Assembly (NCBI GenBank): GCA_035297145.1
Contig: DATGZN010000036.1
Span: forward strand, 1 to 64,000
DNA: 64,000 bases
From: QHXW01 sp035297145
Lineage (GTDB): Bacteria; Acidobacteriota; Terriglobia; Bryobacterales; Bryobacteraceae
Direction of reading: 5' to 3'
How positions within the stretch are numbered: the stretch's first letter is position 1; every line of letters begins with the position of its first letter. Below the pieces are notes generated by a model. That model was not told where the DNA came from. It was given only the letters and a program-made list of their open reading frames with translations, and made no database searches. Below, piece after piece: positions 37,120 through 46,988 of the stretch. The position numbers and the translations under genes were made by a program.

Positions 37120-37925
37120 GCCACCGCACACGTACGGCAATGGATATCTCTGACCAAACCCTTCCGGAAGACGAGATCAAACGTCTACGCCAAGCCGTTG
37201 ACGCGGAAACCGAGCGCCGCCTCGAAGTGCAAAAGCGGTTGGATCAGGCGAACGCGGACTTCGAAGAGTTCGTCTCGCTGGCGGCGCACCACTTGCGCGA
37301 GTCTCTGCGCGACGTCGCCGCGAACAGCCAATTGATATCGGAAACGTATGCCGGCCGTCTGGATTCTGCCGCCGATCTGTTCCTCAGCCACATCCGGGCC
37401 GCGGTCGGCAAAATGCAATCAGTGCTGACGGACATGGTGGAGTACGGTGTTACCGAAAGCAGCGACAGGCAGGTGTCCCGGACGGATATGGAAGCCGTCT
37501 TGCTTCTCGCGATCGACCAGCAGCGAAACAACCGGAGTGCTGTCATTACGCATGATCCTTTGCCGGCGGTGATGGGAGATTCCGCGATGCTTTCCACAGT
37601 CCTGAAGCACCTCCTCCGAAATGCCGTCGAATACTGTGGTACAGCCCAACCGCGCATTCACGTTTCTTGCAAGCGAGAGAATCGGGACTGGGTATTTTCC
37701 GTGAAAGACAATGGTCCTGGCATAGACCCGGCATTCCACCACCGCATCTTCGGCGTATTTAAGCGCCTGCACGAAAAAGAATACCCTGGGACTGGCCTGG
37801 GACTCGCATTCTGCAAGAAGGCGATCGAGTGGCATGGCGGGCGAATTTGGGTGGAATCGACGCCCGGCGCGAGCTCCACGTTCTACTTCACTCTTCCTCC
37901 GGCTGATCCGGACTCCTCCAAATAG
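37116..37925 (+). CDS. Histidine kinase without sensor domain
   Basis: 269 aa. A short coiled coil (RRLEVQKRLDQANADFEEF) leads directly to the phosphoacceptor region SLAAHHLRESLRDVA (H) and an ATPase domain with VKDNGPGIDP, FGVFKRLHEKEYPGTGLGLA and HGGRIWVES. The G-box is like that of phytochrome-type kinases, as in the fusion kinase it overlaps by four bases (ATGA). Lacking a sensor, it probably works with a partner, perhaps the upstream fusion and the receivers at 31692 and 32157. Confidence 0.88.
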   Translation: MSHRTRTAMDISDQTLPEDEIKRLRQAVDAETERRLEVQKRLDQANADFEEFVSLAAHHLRESLRDVAANSQLISETYAGRLDSAADLFLSHIRAAVGKMQSVLTDMVEYGVTESSDRQVSRTDMEAVLLLAIDQQRNNRSAVITHDPLPAVMGDSAMLSTVLKHLLRNAVEYCGTAQPRIHVSCKRENRDWVFSVKDNGPGIDPAFHHRIFGVFKRLHEKEYPGTGLGLAFCKKAIEWHGGRIWVESTPGASSTFYFTLPPADPDSSK

Positions 37926-38085
37926 TCCGTCGAGCCGCCACACTGCCTACTGAAGCACAACCGCGAAATCAAAGCGCCTGCAAATTCAGCACCTGCACGT
38001 GCAGGTATTGCCGCTCTTGTCCAAACTGATCGCATGCGTGGCATTGCATCAGTGCTCCCAGCCTGCAACGTGAGGACACATTGTC

Positions 38086-38103
38086 TTTGGACCCGCTATT
38101 GCA
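38086..38103 (+). promoter_or_regulatory. Sigma-54 promoter-like site before the small membrane protein operon
   Basis: TTTGGACCCGCTATTGCAAG: GG (38089-38090), ten bases, GC (38101-38102), with a complete TTGCA -12 element and TTGG -24. This is one of the two best matches in the window. It is 71 bp before ATG 38173, and the sigma-54 activator gene lies 1.6 kb downstream. Confidence 0.5.
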
Positions 38104-38172
38104 AGGACTAATCAGGAAAGAGTAATCCGAAGTCTTTGAGCAGGATACGAGTTTTGGAAAGGGCGCAAGCAT

Positions 38173-38325
38173 ATGCTTTGGACGATCTGTTTGATTCTGT
38201 TCGTGTTGTGGGCGCTGGGGCTGGCCACGTCCTACACCTTGGGTGGCGTCATTCATATATTGTTGGTGCTCGCGGTGGTTGTGTTGGTAATCCAGCTAAT
38301 TCAGGGACGCAGGTCAATAGTCTGA
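38173..38325 (+). CDS. Lmo0937-like small membrane protein
   Basis: 50 aa. LWTICLILFVLWALGLATSY, then GGVIHILLVLAVVVLVIQLI: two membrane helices with the GG-x-IH turn seen in Lmo0937-type proteins. GGAAAGGG precedes ATG. First of three small genes on the same strand with short gaps (21 and 16 bp). Function unknown; commonly stress-associated. Confidence 0.75.
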   Translation: MLWTICLILFVLWALGLATSYTLGGVIHILLVLAVVVLVIQLIQGRRSIV

Positions 38326-38346
38326 CCTGGCGTTAGGAGAATAAAA

Positions 38347-38538
38347 ATGCCGTTGTTAAACATCGTTGTAGTGTTAATCGTGATCGGCGTGGCGTTGTGG
38401 CTGATCAATAATTACATCCCCATGGCCTCCGCCATCAAGGGCATTCTAAACATAGTGGTTGTCATTGGCGTTGGGGTTTGGCTGTTAAAGGCAGTGGGAA
38501 TGTGGGGGAGCGTTACCAGTTATCGGTTCACGCATTAG
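38347..38538 (+). CDS. Thivi_2564-like small membrane protein
   Basis: 63 aa. PLLNIVVVLIVIGVALWLIN, then MASAIKGILNIVVVIGVGVW and a short aromatic tail. Two helices each with an IVVV core and the VLIVIGVALWLINNYIPM signature I associate with the Thivi_2564 family. TTAGGAGA precedes ATG. Unknown role; second gene of the small operon. Confidence 0.78.
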   Translation: MPLLNIVVVLIVIGVALWLINNYIPMASAIKGILNIVVVIGVGVWLLKAVGMWGSVTSYRFTH

Positions 38539-38554
38539 CCGCTTGGACTCGGAT

Positions 38555-38803
38555 ATGGCCAACAAAAACATTTCGTCGTCGTGCTTCTTTATTGGGCTTG
38601 GAACGGGCATCGCCTTAACCGTTCTTTTTGCTCCTCACTCGGGCCGTGCGACCCGGCAGTTTATCCGGCGCAAAGCGCTTGATGGAACGGATATGTTGAA
38701 GGCCAAGGCAGCTGCCGGGCGAGATTACATCGAGCGCCAAGGAGCAGAATTGCGCGATCGAGCTAAAGATGTGGTTGGTACGAGCAGCTCGCGCGGGGAT
38801 TAG
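38555..38803 (+). CDS. YtxH domain protein
   Basis: 82 aa. FFIGLGTGIALTVLFAPHSG is a membrane helix ending in the F-A-P-x-S-G-x-x-T-R motif of YtxH proteins. RATRQFIRRKALDG follows, then an Ala/Glu-rich helix (KAKAAAGRDYIERQGAELRD). Family members are general-stress proteins in Firmicutes. ATG 38555 is preferred over TTG 38543. Last gene of the three-gene cluster. Confidence 0.8.
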   Translation: MANKNISSSCFFIGLGTGIALTVLFAPHSGRATRQFIRRKALDGTDMLKAKAAAGRDYIERQGAELRDRAKDVVGTSSSRGD

Positions 38804-38886
38804 CGAAGCCCGCCCACGCACTCGAACCGCGGCGCCTGGTTACGCTAGCCGGATGCAATTTCCCTTGGGGAAAGGAGTGGATCGGA

Positions 38887-39744
38887 ATGAAAATGCTGGC
38901 CATCATCCTCGCAGCTTCGGCCCCGCTCTTTGCTCAGAGCCACGGCTCTCCTCCGGACAAGCCTGAGAATCATGTAACCGTCCTGGACGTTCGCCAGATC
39001 GTGCTGCGGTCGATCGCGGCGACAGAGCGGAGCTGGGCTGGGCGAGATCATTACCTATACACCGAGCGTGATGAAGACAGGCTCCTGGACGCAGGCGGGC
39101 GGGTGAAGTCGCAAGATGTCGATATCTCGAAAATCATTTTTGTCGATGAGGCTCCGTTCGAGCAGCTCGTGGAACGCAACGGGCGCCCCCCATCGGCCCA
39201 GGAACAAAGACTACAGGCGGAGAAGCTCGACAAACTGAAGCGTGAAACTGGGCAGGAGCGGGCTGTGCGACTGCGCGAGCAGCAGGAGAACAGGTCGTTC
39301 ATCCGAGAAGTTCCCGAGGGCTTCGACTTCCATCTCATCGGCGAAGAGGTAGTCAACGGCAGGCCGGCCTATGTGCTTCGGGCAACGCCGCGCGCCGGCT
39401 ATCGCGCACACGGCAAGTACGGCAAGATAATGTCCAAGGTGGAGGGCAAGCTCTGGGTCGACAAGCAGGACTTCGGGTGGATCAAAGTTGACGGAAAAGT
39501 CATTCAACCCTTCTCGATGGGACTATTCCTGGCGCGTGTTCTGGGCGGCTCGCAAATTACCATGGAACAGACGCGCTTCGATGACGGGATCTGGATGCCG
39601 ACGCGCATCGAAGTACGCGCGAGTGCCAAGATTCTCTTCGTAAAGAGTTACGATATCAACAGGATACTGGCTTACTCGGACTACCAACTGTTCCAGCGGG
39701 CGTCACTGGCATCGGTCCCGAAGTGGCGTTCACCAGCGGAATAG
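38887..39744 (+). CDS. Exported LolA-like outer membrane protein
   Basis: 285 aa. Signal peptide KMLAIILAASAPLFAQS. The mature protein contains YLYTERDEDRLLDAGGRVKS, an Arg/Glu-rich segment (QRLQAEKLDKLKRE), and GYRAHGKYGKIMSKVEGKLW, a strand pattern like outer-membrane lipoprotein-sorting (LolA/LolB-like) proteins. GGGGAAAGGAG precedes ATG. It is not a plain LolA: no exact family could be confirmed from sequence alone. Just upstream of the sigma-54 activator. Confidence 0.6.
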   Translation: MKMLAIILAASAPLFAQSHGSPPDKPENHVTVLDVRQIVLRSIAATERSWAGRDHYLYTERDEDRLLDAGGRVKSQDVDISKIIFVDEAPFEQLVERNGRPPSAQEQRLQAEKLDKLKRETGQERAVRLREQQENRSFIREVPEGFDFHLIGEEVVNGRPAYVLRATPRAGYRAHGKYGKIMSKVEGKLWVDKQDFGWIKVDGKVIQPFSMGLFLARVLGGSQITMEQTRFDDGIWMPTRIEVRASAKILFVKSYDINRILAYSDYQLFQRASLASVPKWRSPAE

Positions 39745-39789
39745 CATGCAATCCCCGGCATTCCGCGAGGCGGCTTGGTAGAATAAGAA

Positions 39790-41196
<1,407 letters not shown>

Positions 41197-41474
41197 TAAT
41201 TAAGGCGATTTTAGCCGCCGAGAGTCTGGTACACTGGCAAGAATTCTTAGTCCTTCTTGCGCGCGGGATACACGCAAAACCTGCACCTCCCAGCGACAGA
41301 TTCTGCATCTGAAGCCACTGGCCCGCCTCTAGCCCGAGCGAGGGGAACCAACGAATCTCGGTGCGCGTTACTCCACGCGACCCACCATAAGACTAACAAC
41401 CTGCTGGATCACAGTCCCGAGTGCATCGGATTATCAGGGCCATCAACTCGATGTCCCCATCTTCGGGGAAGAGG

Positions 41475-41491
41475 TTGGTGCCCCTCGTGCT
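41475..41491 (+). promoter_or_regulatory. Possible sigma-54 promoter of the SYLF-OmpA operon
   Basis: TTGGTGCCCCTCGTGCT: GG (41477-41478), ten bases, GC (41489-41490). The predicted start would be around 41502, immediately before GAGAGGAG and the ATG at 41518. Shares TTGGTGCCC with 29090. The rest of 41197-41517 holds no gene. Confidence 0.4.
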
Positions 41492-41517
41492 TTAGAAAAA
41501 AGGTCGAGAGGAGAAAC

Positions 41518-42252
41518 ATGAAGCTGATTTTAGTGGCTGCTTTGGTTGTGACACCTCTGCTGGCCAAAGACAACAAGGAAGCGATCAAGCGGCTGGATGA
41601 ATCTGCCGCGGTATTTTCGGAGGTTATGGCAACGCCAGATAAGGGCATTCCGAAAGAGCTGCTTGAAAACGCTCACTGCATCGTGATTGTGCCTGGACTA
41701 AAGACAGCGGCTTTCGTCGTGGGCGGAAAGTATGGAAAGGGATACCTGTCGTGTCGGAAGACGAGCGGTACGGGCTGGTCAGCGCCGGCAACGGTCCGCA
41801 TTGAAGGCGGCAGTTTCGGTTTTCAAATCGGAGGTTCCGAGACGGACTTGATCATGCTGGTCATGAATGACCGCGGCGAGGATAGACTACTGTCCAGTAA
41901 GTTCACTTTGGGTGCGGAAGGATCAATTGCAGCAGGTCCCGTGGGACGCACGGCGACAGCTCAAACAGACGCCCAGATGCACGCGGAGATTCTTTCGTGG
42001 TCGCGGTCCCAGGGGCTGTTTGCCGGTGTCGCTCTAGAAGGAGCCACTCTCCGGGAAGACCTGGACGATAACGCCGAACTCTATGGCAGGAAGCTGGAGA
42101 ACCGGGAGATCGTAACCAAGGGAATGCATGCGCCTCGGAGCGCCGGAAAGCTAATGGCTGAATTGAACCACTACTCGCGGCACCTGAATGCAGAAGTAAG
42201 GGGAGACTCGGATTCACGAAGCCGCGAAAAGAAAGACGAGGCAGCGAGATGA
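41518..42252 (+). CDS. SYLF (Ysc84-like) lipid-binding domain protein
   Basis: 244 aa. Signal peptide (LILVAALVVTPLLA), then the SYLF domain: RLDESAAVFSEVMATPDKGI, IPKELLENAHCIVIVPGLK, GGSFGFQIGGSETDLIMLVM and GIAGAPVG-like GSIAAGPVGRTA, TDAQMHAEILSWSRSQGLFA. SYLF proteins bind phosphoinositides in eukaryotes; the bacterial ones are periplasmic and lipid-binding. ATG 41518 has GAGAGGAG. Overlaps the OmpA gene by ATGA. Confidence 0.9.
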   Translation: MKLILVAALVVTPLLAKDNKEAIKRLDESAAVFSEVMATPDKGIPKELLENAHCIVIVPGLKTAAFVVGGKYGKGYLSCRKTSGTGWSAPATVRIEGGSFGFQIGGSETDLIMLVMNDRGEDRLLSSKFTLGAEGSIAAGPVGRTATAQTDAQMHAEILSWSRSQGLFAGVALEGATLREDLDDNAELYGRKLENREIVTKGMHAPRSAGKLMAELNHYSRHLNAEVRGDSDSRSREKKDEAAR

Positions 42253-43961
42253 AGATGATCGGTGCATTCCTCACGGTATGCGGCATTTTGTCCGCGCAGG
42301 CGCCTCAGGCGCCGAACCCGACTCAACAGCCTGACGCCACGGAGAACGCGGCAAGGATGGCCCATGGCTCGGCGCCCATCTACCGTGTCACCGTCGTAGC
42401 ACGTACTACCAAAGCGATTAACTACAATCACCGCAGTGGAGCTACGAGGATCGGCTTCCGTGGGACGACACTGATGCCCCAGGCCCGTGGCGAAGCCAAA
42501 GTGGAGAGCAAGCAAGGCGTCATCAAGATCGATGCGCAGATGGAGCGACTTGAGCCGGCTACCATGTTCGGTCCCGAGTATCTTACTTACGTGATGTGGG
42601 CCATCACTCCCGAAGGCCGCGCAACTAATGTCGGCGAAGTGCTTTTAAACGGCGGCAAGACCAAGCTGGATGCCACCACGGAGTTGCAGTCTTTCGGCTT
42701 GATTGTGACCGCGGAACCCTATTTTGCGGTAACCCAGCCCAGCGATGTAGTGGTGATGGAGAACTTCGTCCGGCAAGATACCACTGGAACTATTGAACAA
42801 GTCGACGCGAAGTACGAGTTATTGCAGAGGGGCCAGTACACTTTGAACGTGACCCCGTCCGAGCTCAAGCCTCTGCGACTGGATCGGAAAGTGCCATTGG
42901 AACTCTACGAGGCCCGCAACGCTGTCCAGATTGCACGCTGGACCGGCGCCGAACAGTATGCTGCTGAAACGTTCCACAAAGCCGTCGAGGGCCTGGAGAA
43001 TGCCGAGGGCTATCTGCAGGGTAAGGCGGGCAAGAAGCCTATTGGGACGGTAGCGCGTGAGGCCGTTCAAATGGCGGAGGACGCCCGAATTATCACTGTC
43101 AAGAAGATGGAGGAGCAGGACCTGGCAAACGAGAGACAGGCAGGAGCGGATCGCGAATCGCACGCTGAAGGCGAACGGGCCGCTGCTCAGTCCGAAACGG
43201 AGCGGGTCACACGAGAAGCCGAGGGCGCACGAATCACGGCACAAGCGGACGTTGAGCGCATGAAGCGGGAACATGAAGCGCAGATGTCGGCTGCACAAGG
43301 GGAAGCAGATCGTTTGAAAGTGGATAACGACGCGCGAACCCTCGCTGCCCAGAACGAAGCGGATCGGTTAAAAGGGGAGAACGACCTGCGGACAGCGTCC
43401 GCCGCCACCGAAGCGGATCGTCTGAGGCGGGAGAATGATGCGCAAAGAGCTGGTCTCCAGGCCGACCTCGATCGCGCGGCAAGCGAGAAAACACAAGCGG
43501 AGGCTGACAAGACAGAGCTGCGAGCTCAGTTATTGCGGCAATTCAACGTGATTCTCGAAACTCGCGATACAGCCCGTGGCTTGATCGTCAATATGTCGGA
43601 TGTTCTGTTTGACACCGGCAAGTATTCCTTGCGCGCCGGAGCACGTGAGAAGCTGGCCAGGGTGGCCGGCATCATCTCGGGGCACCCGGGTCTGAAGCTG
43701 GATGTGGAGGGTCATACCGATAGCGTGGGTGGCGATGATTACAACCAGCAGCTCTCCCAACAGCGCGCCACTGCCGTACGCGACTATCTGACCCAGGCGG
43801 GGATTCCGATGAATTCCGTTACGTCTAAAGGATTCGGAAAGACTCAGCCAGTGGCCACAAACGACACAGCCGTCGGCCGGCAGCAGAATCGTCGTGTGGA
43901 ACTGGTTGTCTCCGGCGAAATCATTGGCAACGAGATCGGATCGCCAATCGCTGCTAAATAA
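42249..43961 (+). CDS. OmpA family protein with coiled-coil middle
   Basis: 570 aa. Signal peptide, then a beta-rich N-terminal region (about 40-230). A long Glu/Arg/Ala coiled coil of about 290-430 contains repeats of the EADRLKxEND type, then a C-terminal OmpA peptidoglycan-binding domain (about 440-560: LFDTGKYSL, VEGHTDSVGGDDYNQQLSQQ, RATAVRDYL, NRRVEL). It probably bridges the outer membrane or periplasm to peptidoglycan. Translationally coupled to the SYLF gene, so the two may form one envelope complex. Confidence 0.92.
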   Translation: MKMIGAFLTVCGILSAQAPQAPNPTQQPDATENAARMAHGSAPIYRVTVVARTTKAINYNHRSGATRIGFRGTTLMPQARGEAKVESKQGVIKIDAQMERLEPATMFGPEYLTYVMWAITPEGRATNVGEVLLNGGKTKLDATTELQSFGLIVTAEPYFAVTQPSDVVVMENFVRQDTTGTIEQVDAKYELLQRGQYTLNVTPSELKPLRLDRKVPLELYEARNAVQIARWTGAEQYAAETFHKAVEGLENAEGYLQGKAGKKPIGTVAREAVQMAEDARIITVKKMEEQDLANERQAGADRESHAEGERAAAQSETERVTREAEGARITAQADVERMKREHEAQMSAAQGEADRLKVDNDARTLAAQNEADRLKGENDLRTASAATEADRLRRENDAQRAGLQADLDRAASEKTQAEADKTELRAQLLRQFNVILETRDTARGLIVNMSDVLFDTGKYSLRAGAREKLARVAGIISGHPGLKLDVEGHTDSVGGDDYNQQLSQQRATAVRDYLTQAGIPMNSVTSKGFGKTQPVATNDTAVGRQQNRRVELVVSGEIIGNEIGSPIAAK

Positions 43962-43980
43962 ACCCTGAATACCTTCAACT

Positions 43981-44012
43981 CAGGGCCGGCGTCCCATGTG
44001 CAGCCGGCCCTG
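43981..44012 (+). terminator. Hairpin after the SYLF-OmpA operon
   Basis: CAGGGCCGGC (43981-43990) and GCCGGCCCTG (44003-44012) pair perfectly, leaving a 12-base loop. No T run follows, so it may slow RNA decay or act as a Rho-assisted terminator rather than a simple intrinsic terminator. Confidence 0.6.
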
Positions 44013-44034
44013 ATGAATCGAAAGGTCAAGCAAG

Positions 44035-44256
44035 ATGAAAGTAAGCACAGTGTTCGCCACCATTCTTATTGCTGTCGGGATTATGGCGTTTGCGTATCAA
44101 GGCTTCACCTACACGACCAGAGAGAAAGTTGTGGATCTCGGTCCGGTCCACGTGACGACGGAGAGGACTAGAACGCTTCCGCTGCCCCCGATTATCGGAG
44201 TGATCGCCGCGGTCGGCGGCATTGTGTTTCTGGTCTTAAACAGAAGAAAAGCGTAA
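44035..44256 (+). CDS. DUF3185-like small membrane protein
   Basis: 73 aa. VSTVFATILIAVGIMAFAYQ helix, a central loop GFTYTTREKVVDLGPVHV with the motif Y-T-T-x-E-x-V-x-D-L-G-P, then PLPPIIGVIAAVGGIVFLVL and a basic end NRRKA. I associate this layout with the DUF3185 family. The loop faces the periplasm in most predictions. Followed two bases later by the HEAT gene. Confidence 0.75.
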   Translation: MKVSTVFATILIAVGIMAFAYQGFTYTTREKVVDLGPVHVTTERTRTLPLPPIIGVIAAVGGIVFLVLNRRKA

Positions 44257-44258
44257 GC

Positions 44259-45152
44259 GTGCTGCTGCTCATGCGAACCTTTCTTGTAACTCCTCTTGTT
44301 TCACTTTGTATCGTTTTCGGGCAGACTCCTAAACCCGTTTCCGCTCCCGTTGCCGTTATGCAGTCTGATCAGGAGCGCGCCCGCGGTCTTCTTGATGAGT
44401 CGTTGAAAGACAAGAACCCGGACACCCGAAAGCACGCGGTACAGTCGCTAGGTTTGGTCAGCCCGGAGGAGCCCTATCTCTCGCAGCTGGAAGCGATGCT
44501 CGACGACAAAGACGTTGAGGTACGACTGGCCACGATCACGAGTCTCATGGATTTGAAAAACGAGCGCACCGTCTCTGCGTTGCGCAAGGCCCTCGACAGT
44601 GATGTGCCCGAAGTGAGTTTTGCGGCCGCCAAGGCGCTGTGGACGCTCAACGATCCGGCTGGACATGAGGCCCTACTTGCGGTCCTCAGCGGCGAGACGA
44701 AGTCGTCCTCCGGATTCATCACCACGCACAAGCGAGAAGCGCTCAGGATGCTGCGTACGCCCAAGGTGCTGTTCCTGTTTGCACTGCAACAGGGCGCGAA
44801 CTTTGCTCCAGTCCCGGGTTTGGGCGCGGGCGTTTCTTCCTTGCAAGGGATACTCGCCGATCAAAGTGTTTCGGGCCGGGCGGCAACGGCGCTCCTGTTG
44901 AGCACCGATACGGATCCGCAGGTATTGATAGCGCTTCAAGACGCGCTCACGGACAAAGATTGGTCCGTCCGGGCGGCCGCGGTTCACGCCATCGCGGTGA
45001 GGAATGACCCCGCTTTGGAGAAAGATCTGCTTCCGCTGTTCGAAGACAAAAAGGAAGCAGTACGCGTCCGCGCCGCCGCGGGTTACCTGCGGCTAGAATC
45101 CATTAAGTCCACACGCCCCAGGCTTGCATTGAAGCAGCAACCAATAAAGTGA
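44259..45152 (+). CDS. Exported HEAT repeat protein
   Basis: 297 aa (GTG 44259, or ATG 44271). Signal peptide FLVTPLVSLCIVFGQT. About four to five HEAT repeats (NPDTRKHAVQSLGL, DVEVRLATITSLMDLK, DVPEVSFAAAKALWTLND, DWSVRAAAVHAIAVRND, KEAVRVRAAAGYLRL). HEAT repeats form protein-binding solenoids. A less typical middle part (LFALQQGANFAPVPGLG) may be a distinct insertion. Function not known. Confidence 0.82.
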   Translation: MLLLMRTFLVTPLVSLCIVFGQTPKPVSAPVAVMQSDQERARGLLDESLKDKNPDTRKHAVQSLGLVSPEEPYLSQLEAMLDDKDVEVRLATITSLMDLKNERTVSALRKALDSDVPEVSFAAAKALWTLNDPAGHEALLAVLSGETKSSSGFITTHKREALRMLRTPKVLFLFALQQGANFAPVPGLGAGVSSLQGILADQSVSGRAATALLLSTDTDPQVLIALQDALTDKDWSVRAAAVHAIAVRNDPALEKDLLPLFEDKKEAVRVRAAAGYLRLESIKSTRPRLALKQQPIK

Positions 45153-45241
45153 GTCTGCCGAAGCCGGAAGGTGACAAGTAATGCATCCGAAGTGCAGTTG
45201 TTGCCGAATCTAATCGTCATTTCATCGCCTTTTGGCGCATT

Positions 45242-45258
45242 TGGGCAAGGGCCATGCA
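45242..45258 (+). promoter_or_regulatory. Sigma-54 promoter-like site before the glycine-zipper protein gene
   Basis: TGGGCAAGGGCCATGCA: GG (45244-45245), ten bases, GC (45256-45257). Matches the consensus -24 GGCA and -12 TGCA; one of the two strongest sites. The gene starts at 45330. Confidence 0.48.
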
Positions 45259-45329
45259 CATGCAGACAACCAAGTAGCAACGGTCGGCCGTCGCGAAGAA
45301 CGTGGCGAACTGAGCAAGGAGATACGTAT

Positions 45330-45998
45330 ATGGCAAACACCGCCGTTTTCGGCATCTACCACAATCGAGTCCAGCTGGACGACGCAATTAACGCTGTGCA
45401 CAAGGCTGGCTTTCGGAACATGGATACTGCCGTTTTGTTTTCAGAGAACCAAGGCTCCAAGGATTTTGCTCACGAGAGGCATACGAAAGCCCCGGAATAC
45501 GCAATCTCTGGTGCTGGTGTGTGCGCTGTCGTCGGGGGTGCGCTTGGATATCTTGTTGGTAGCGGTCTCGTGGCAATTCCGGGAGTCGCGCCGTGGTTTA
45601 TCGCGGCGGGTCCTATCATGGGGTTGTTGGCTGGAGTCGGCATTGGCGGTACGGTGGGGGCGATTATTGGAGCCCTTGCCGGGCTCGGGATGCCGGAGTA
45701 CGAGGCAAAGAGATATGACGGGCGAACCAAGCACGGCAGCATCCTGCTATCGGTTCACTGCGACTCCTCGGATTGGGTGAAGCGCGCAAAAGACCGTTTA
45801 AGGGAGACCGGTGCCGAGAGCATCGCTTCAGCAGGTGAAGCGAGCTCAGATTTCGCAAGGACGGACAGACCCGTACAGCGACACGCAGAACATCTGATGA
45901 AGGATACCGTCGCCGAGACCGTCGCATCACCCGGCGAAACCAACGCGGACGCGGAAGTGGCAACGACAGAAAAACGGGTACAAAGAGCTGGGATCTGA
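45330..45998 (+). CDS. Membrane stress-type protein with glycine-rich helices and repeated tail
   Basis: 222 aa. A ferredoxin-like N-terminal part (TAVFGIYHNRVQLDDAINAV, HKAGFRNMDTAVL) as in the 'general stress protein 17M-like' family, a membrane region rich in glycine (YAISGAGVCAVVGGALGYLV and PIMGLLAGVGIGGTVGAIIG), a second short globular part and a C-terminal tail with an internal near-repeat (AESIASAGEASSDFARTD / AETVASPGETNAD). AAGGAGAT precedes ATG. Its 3' end is duplicated downstream. Role unknown. Confidence 0.72.
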   Translation: MANTAVFGIYHNRVQLDDAINAVHKAGFRNMDTAVLFSENQGSKDFAHERHTKAPEYAISGAGVCAVVGGALGYLVGSGLVAIPGVAPWFIAAGPIMGLLAGVGIGGTVGAIIGALAGLGMPEYEAKRYDGRTKHGSILLSVHCDSSDWVKRAKDRLRETGAESIASAGEASSDFARTDRPVQRHAEHLMKDTVAETVASPGETNADAEVATTEKRVQRAGI

Positions 45999-46068
45999 GT
46001 CGCACGCGCCGTTCTGACGTGGCGCGCCCGGCCTCTCCGTCAGTTTCCAAGGAGAATTAGGTTTCAAA

Positions 46069-46419
46069 ATGCTCAAGAAAACGATGCAGTGTGTCTCCGT
46101 CGCTGGATTGCTTCTCGCATCCATGTCCTGGCACTCCAAAACGAGTTACCAACTTCTGCTGGATGTTGCCGTCTACATGAGCGCCGTCGTAATGCTACAG
46201 CAGGCGGTGCGGGCACAGGAGTACATTTGGGCTGCCGTGCTCGCAGGGATGGTGCTGCTCCTGAACCCCGTCGTGCCGGTCTTCACGCCCGCCGGCAACT
46301 TGGCGTTCTTTCTCTTCTTACTTGTCCTTTCGCCTCTTGTGATCGGCTTCGCCGCCCTGATAGACGCAAAGATAACTCTTTATCCCAACGTGATCACAGA
46401 GCCGTACCTGATCGTTTGA
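46069..46419 (+). CDS. DUF6804-like small membrane protein
   Basis: 116 aa with three to four helices: VSVAGLLLASMSWHS, LLLDVAVYMSAVVMLQQAV, AAVLAGMVLLLNPVVPVF and LAFFLFLLVLSPLVIGFAA. LLLNPVVPVF matches LLYNPVAPVF of the paralogue at 25866. The last residues (TEPYLIV) read into the start of a duplicated fragment of the neighbouring gene, so the original end may have been different. AAGGAGAA precedes ATG. Confidence 0.7.
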   Translation: MLKKTMQCVSVAGLLLASMSWHSKTSYQLLLDVAVYMSAVVMLQQAVRAQEYIWAAVLAGMVLLLNPVVPVFTPAGNLAFFLFLLVLSPLVIGFAALIDAKITLYPNVITEPYLIV

Positions 46420-46610
46420 AGGAGACCGGGGCCGAGGGCGTCGCTTCAGCAGGTGAAGCGAGCTCTGATTTCGCAAAGACCGGCAGACCCGTACGGCGAT
46501 ACGCAGAACATCTGATGAAGGATGCCGCCGCCGAGACTGCCGGGTTACCTGGCGAAACCAACTCGGATTTGGCAAAGACAGACACCCGCATGCGACAAGC
46601 CGGGGTCTAG
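46412..46610 (+). pseudogene. Duplicated 3' end of the 45330 gene
   Basis: RLKETGAEGVASAGEASSDF and the later AEHLMKDAAAETAGLPGETN are near copies of the tail of the protein at 45330 (RLRETGAESIASAGEASSDF and AEHLMKDTVAETVASPGETN). The copy starts with rtt-gaaggagaccgg at the DUF6804 stop, is in another frame than DUF6804 and has no start, so it is a 3' remnant. Homology seems to continue past the stop (tggcgcg...), so an older tandem duplication followed by deletion is likely. Confidence 0.75.
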
Positions 46611-46694
46611 TCGCGTAAAACGTTTTGAGGTGGCGCGTCAGCCTCCGGCCGGCCCGCGAACCCTTTCGCTTAGTTGACGAAGGCCCCCGTCTGT

Positions 46695-46988
46695 TTACCA
46701 GTCGCTGACGCAGGAGTTATGAATGGTGATCCCCCGCACGGACAGCTCTTCGAGCAACCGCGTGACTTCGGGAGACGTCTCGGTGTCTCCTGGCACAACC
46801 ACCGCCCATTGCAGATTCTCCCGGAACTCTTGTGTGCTTATGGACCATCTCCTGAGAGAATGCGGCACAGTACCTCCGATATGAATGAGGGTCCAATGTC
46901 CAACCAGCACCAGGGCTTCAGCGCGACGAGGCATCGGACCCCGAACCACGAAATGATTGTTTCCGTGCACCAGAATGCCAACCATCAT
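46695..46988 (-). CDS. Conserved hypothetical protein coupled to the SagB-type gene
   Basis: 97 aa. VGILVHGNNHFVVRGPMPRR, then TLIHIGGTVPHSL, STQEFRENLQWAVVVPGD and VTRLLEELSVRGITIH. The start overlaps the stop of the SagB gene (46985-46988), which supports it being expressed with it. I do not recognise a family with a known function; the pair may act together. Confidence 0.65.
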   Translation of the reverse strand: MMVGILVHGNNHFVVRGPMPRRAEALVLVGHWTLIHIGGTVPHSLRRWSISTQEFRENLQWAVVVPGDTETSPEVTRLLEELSVRGITIHNSCVSDW

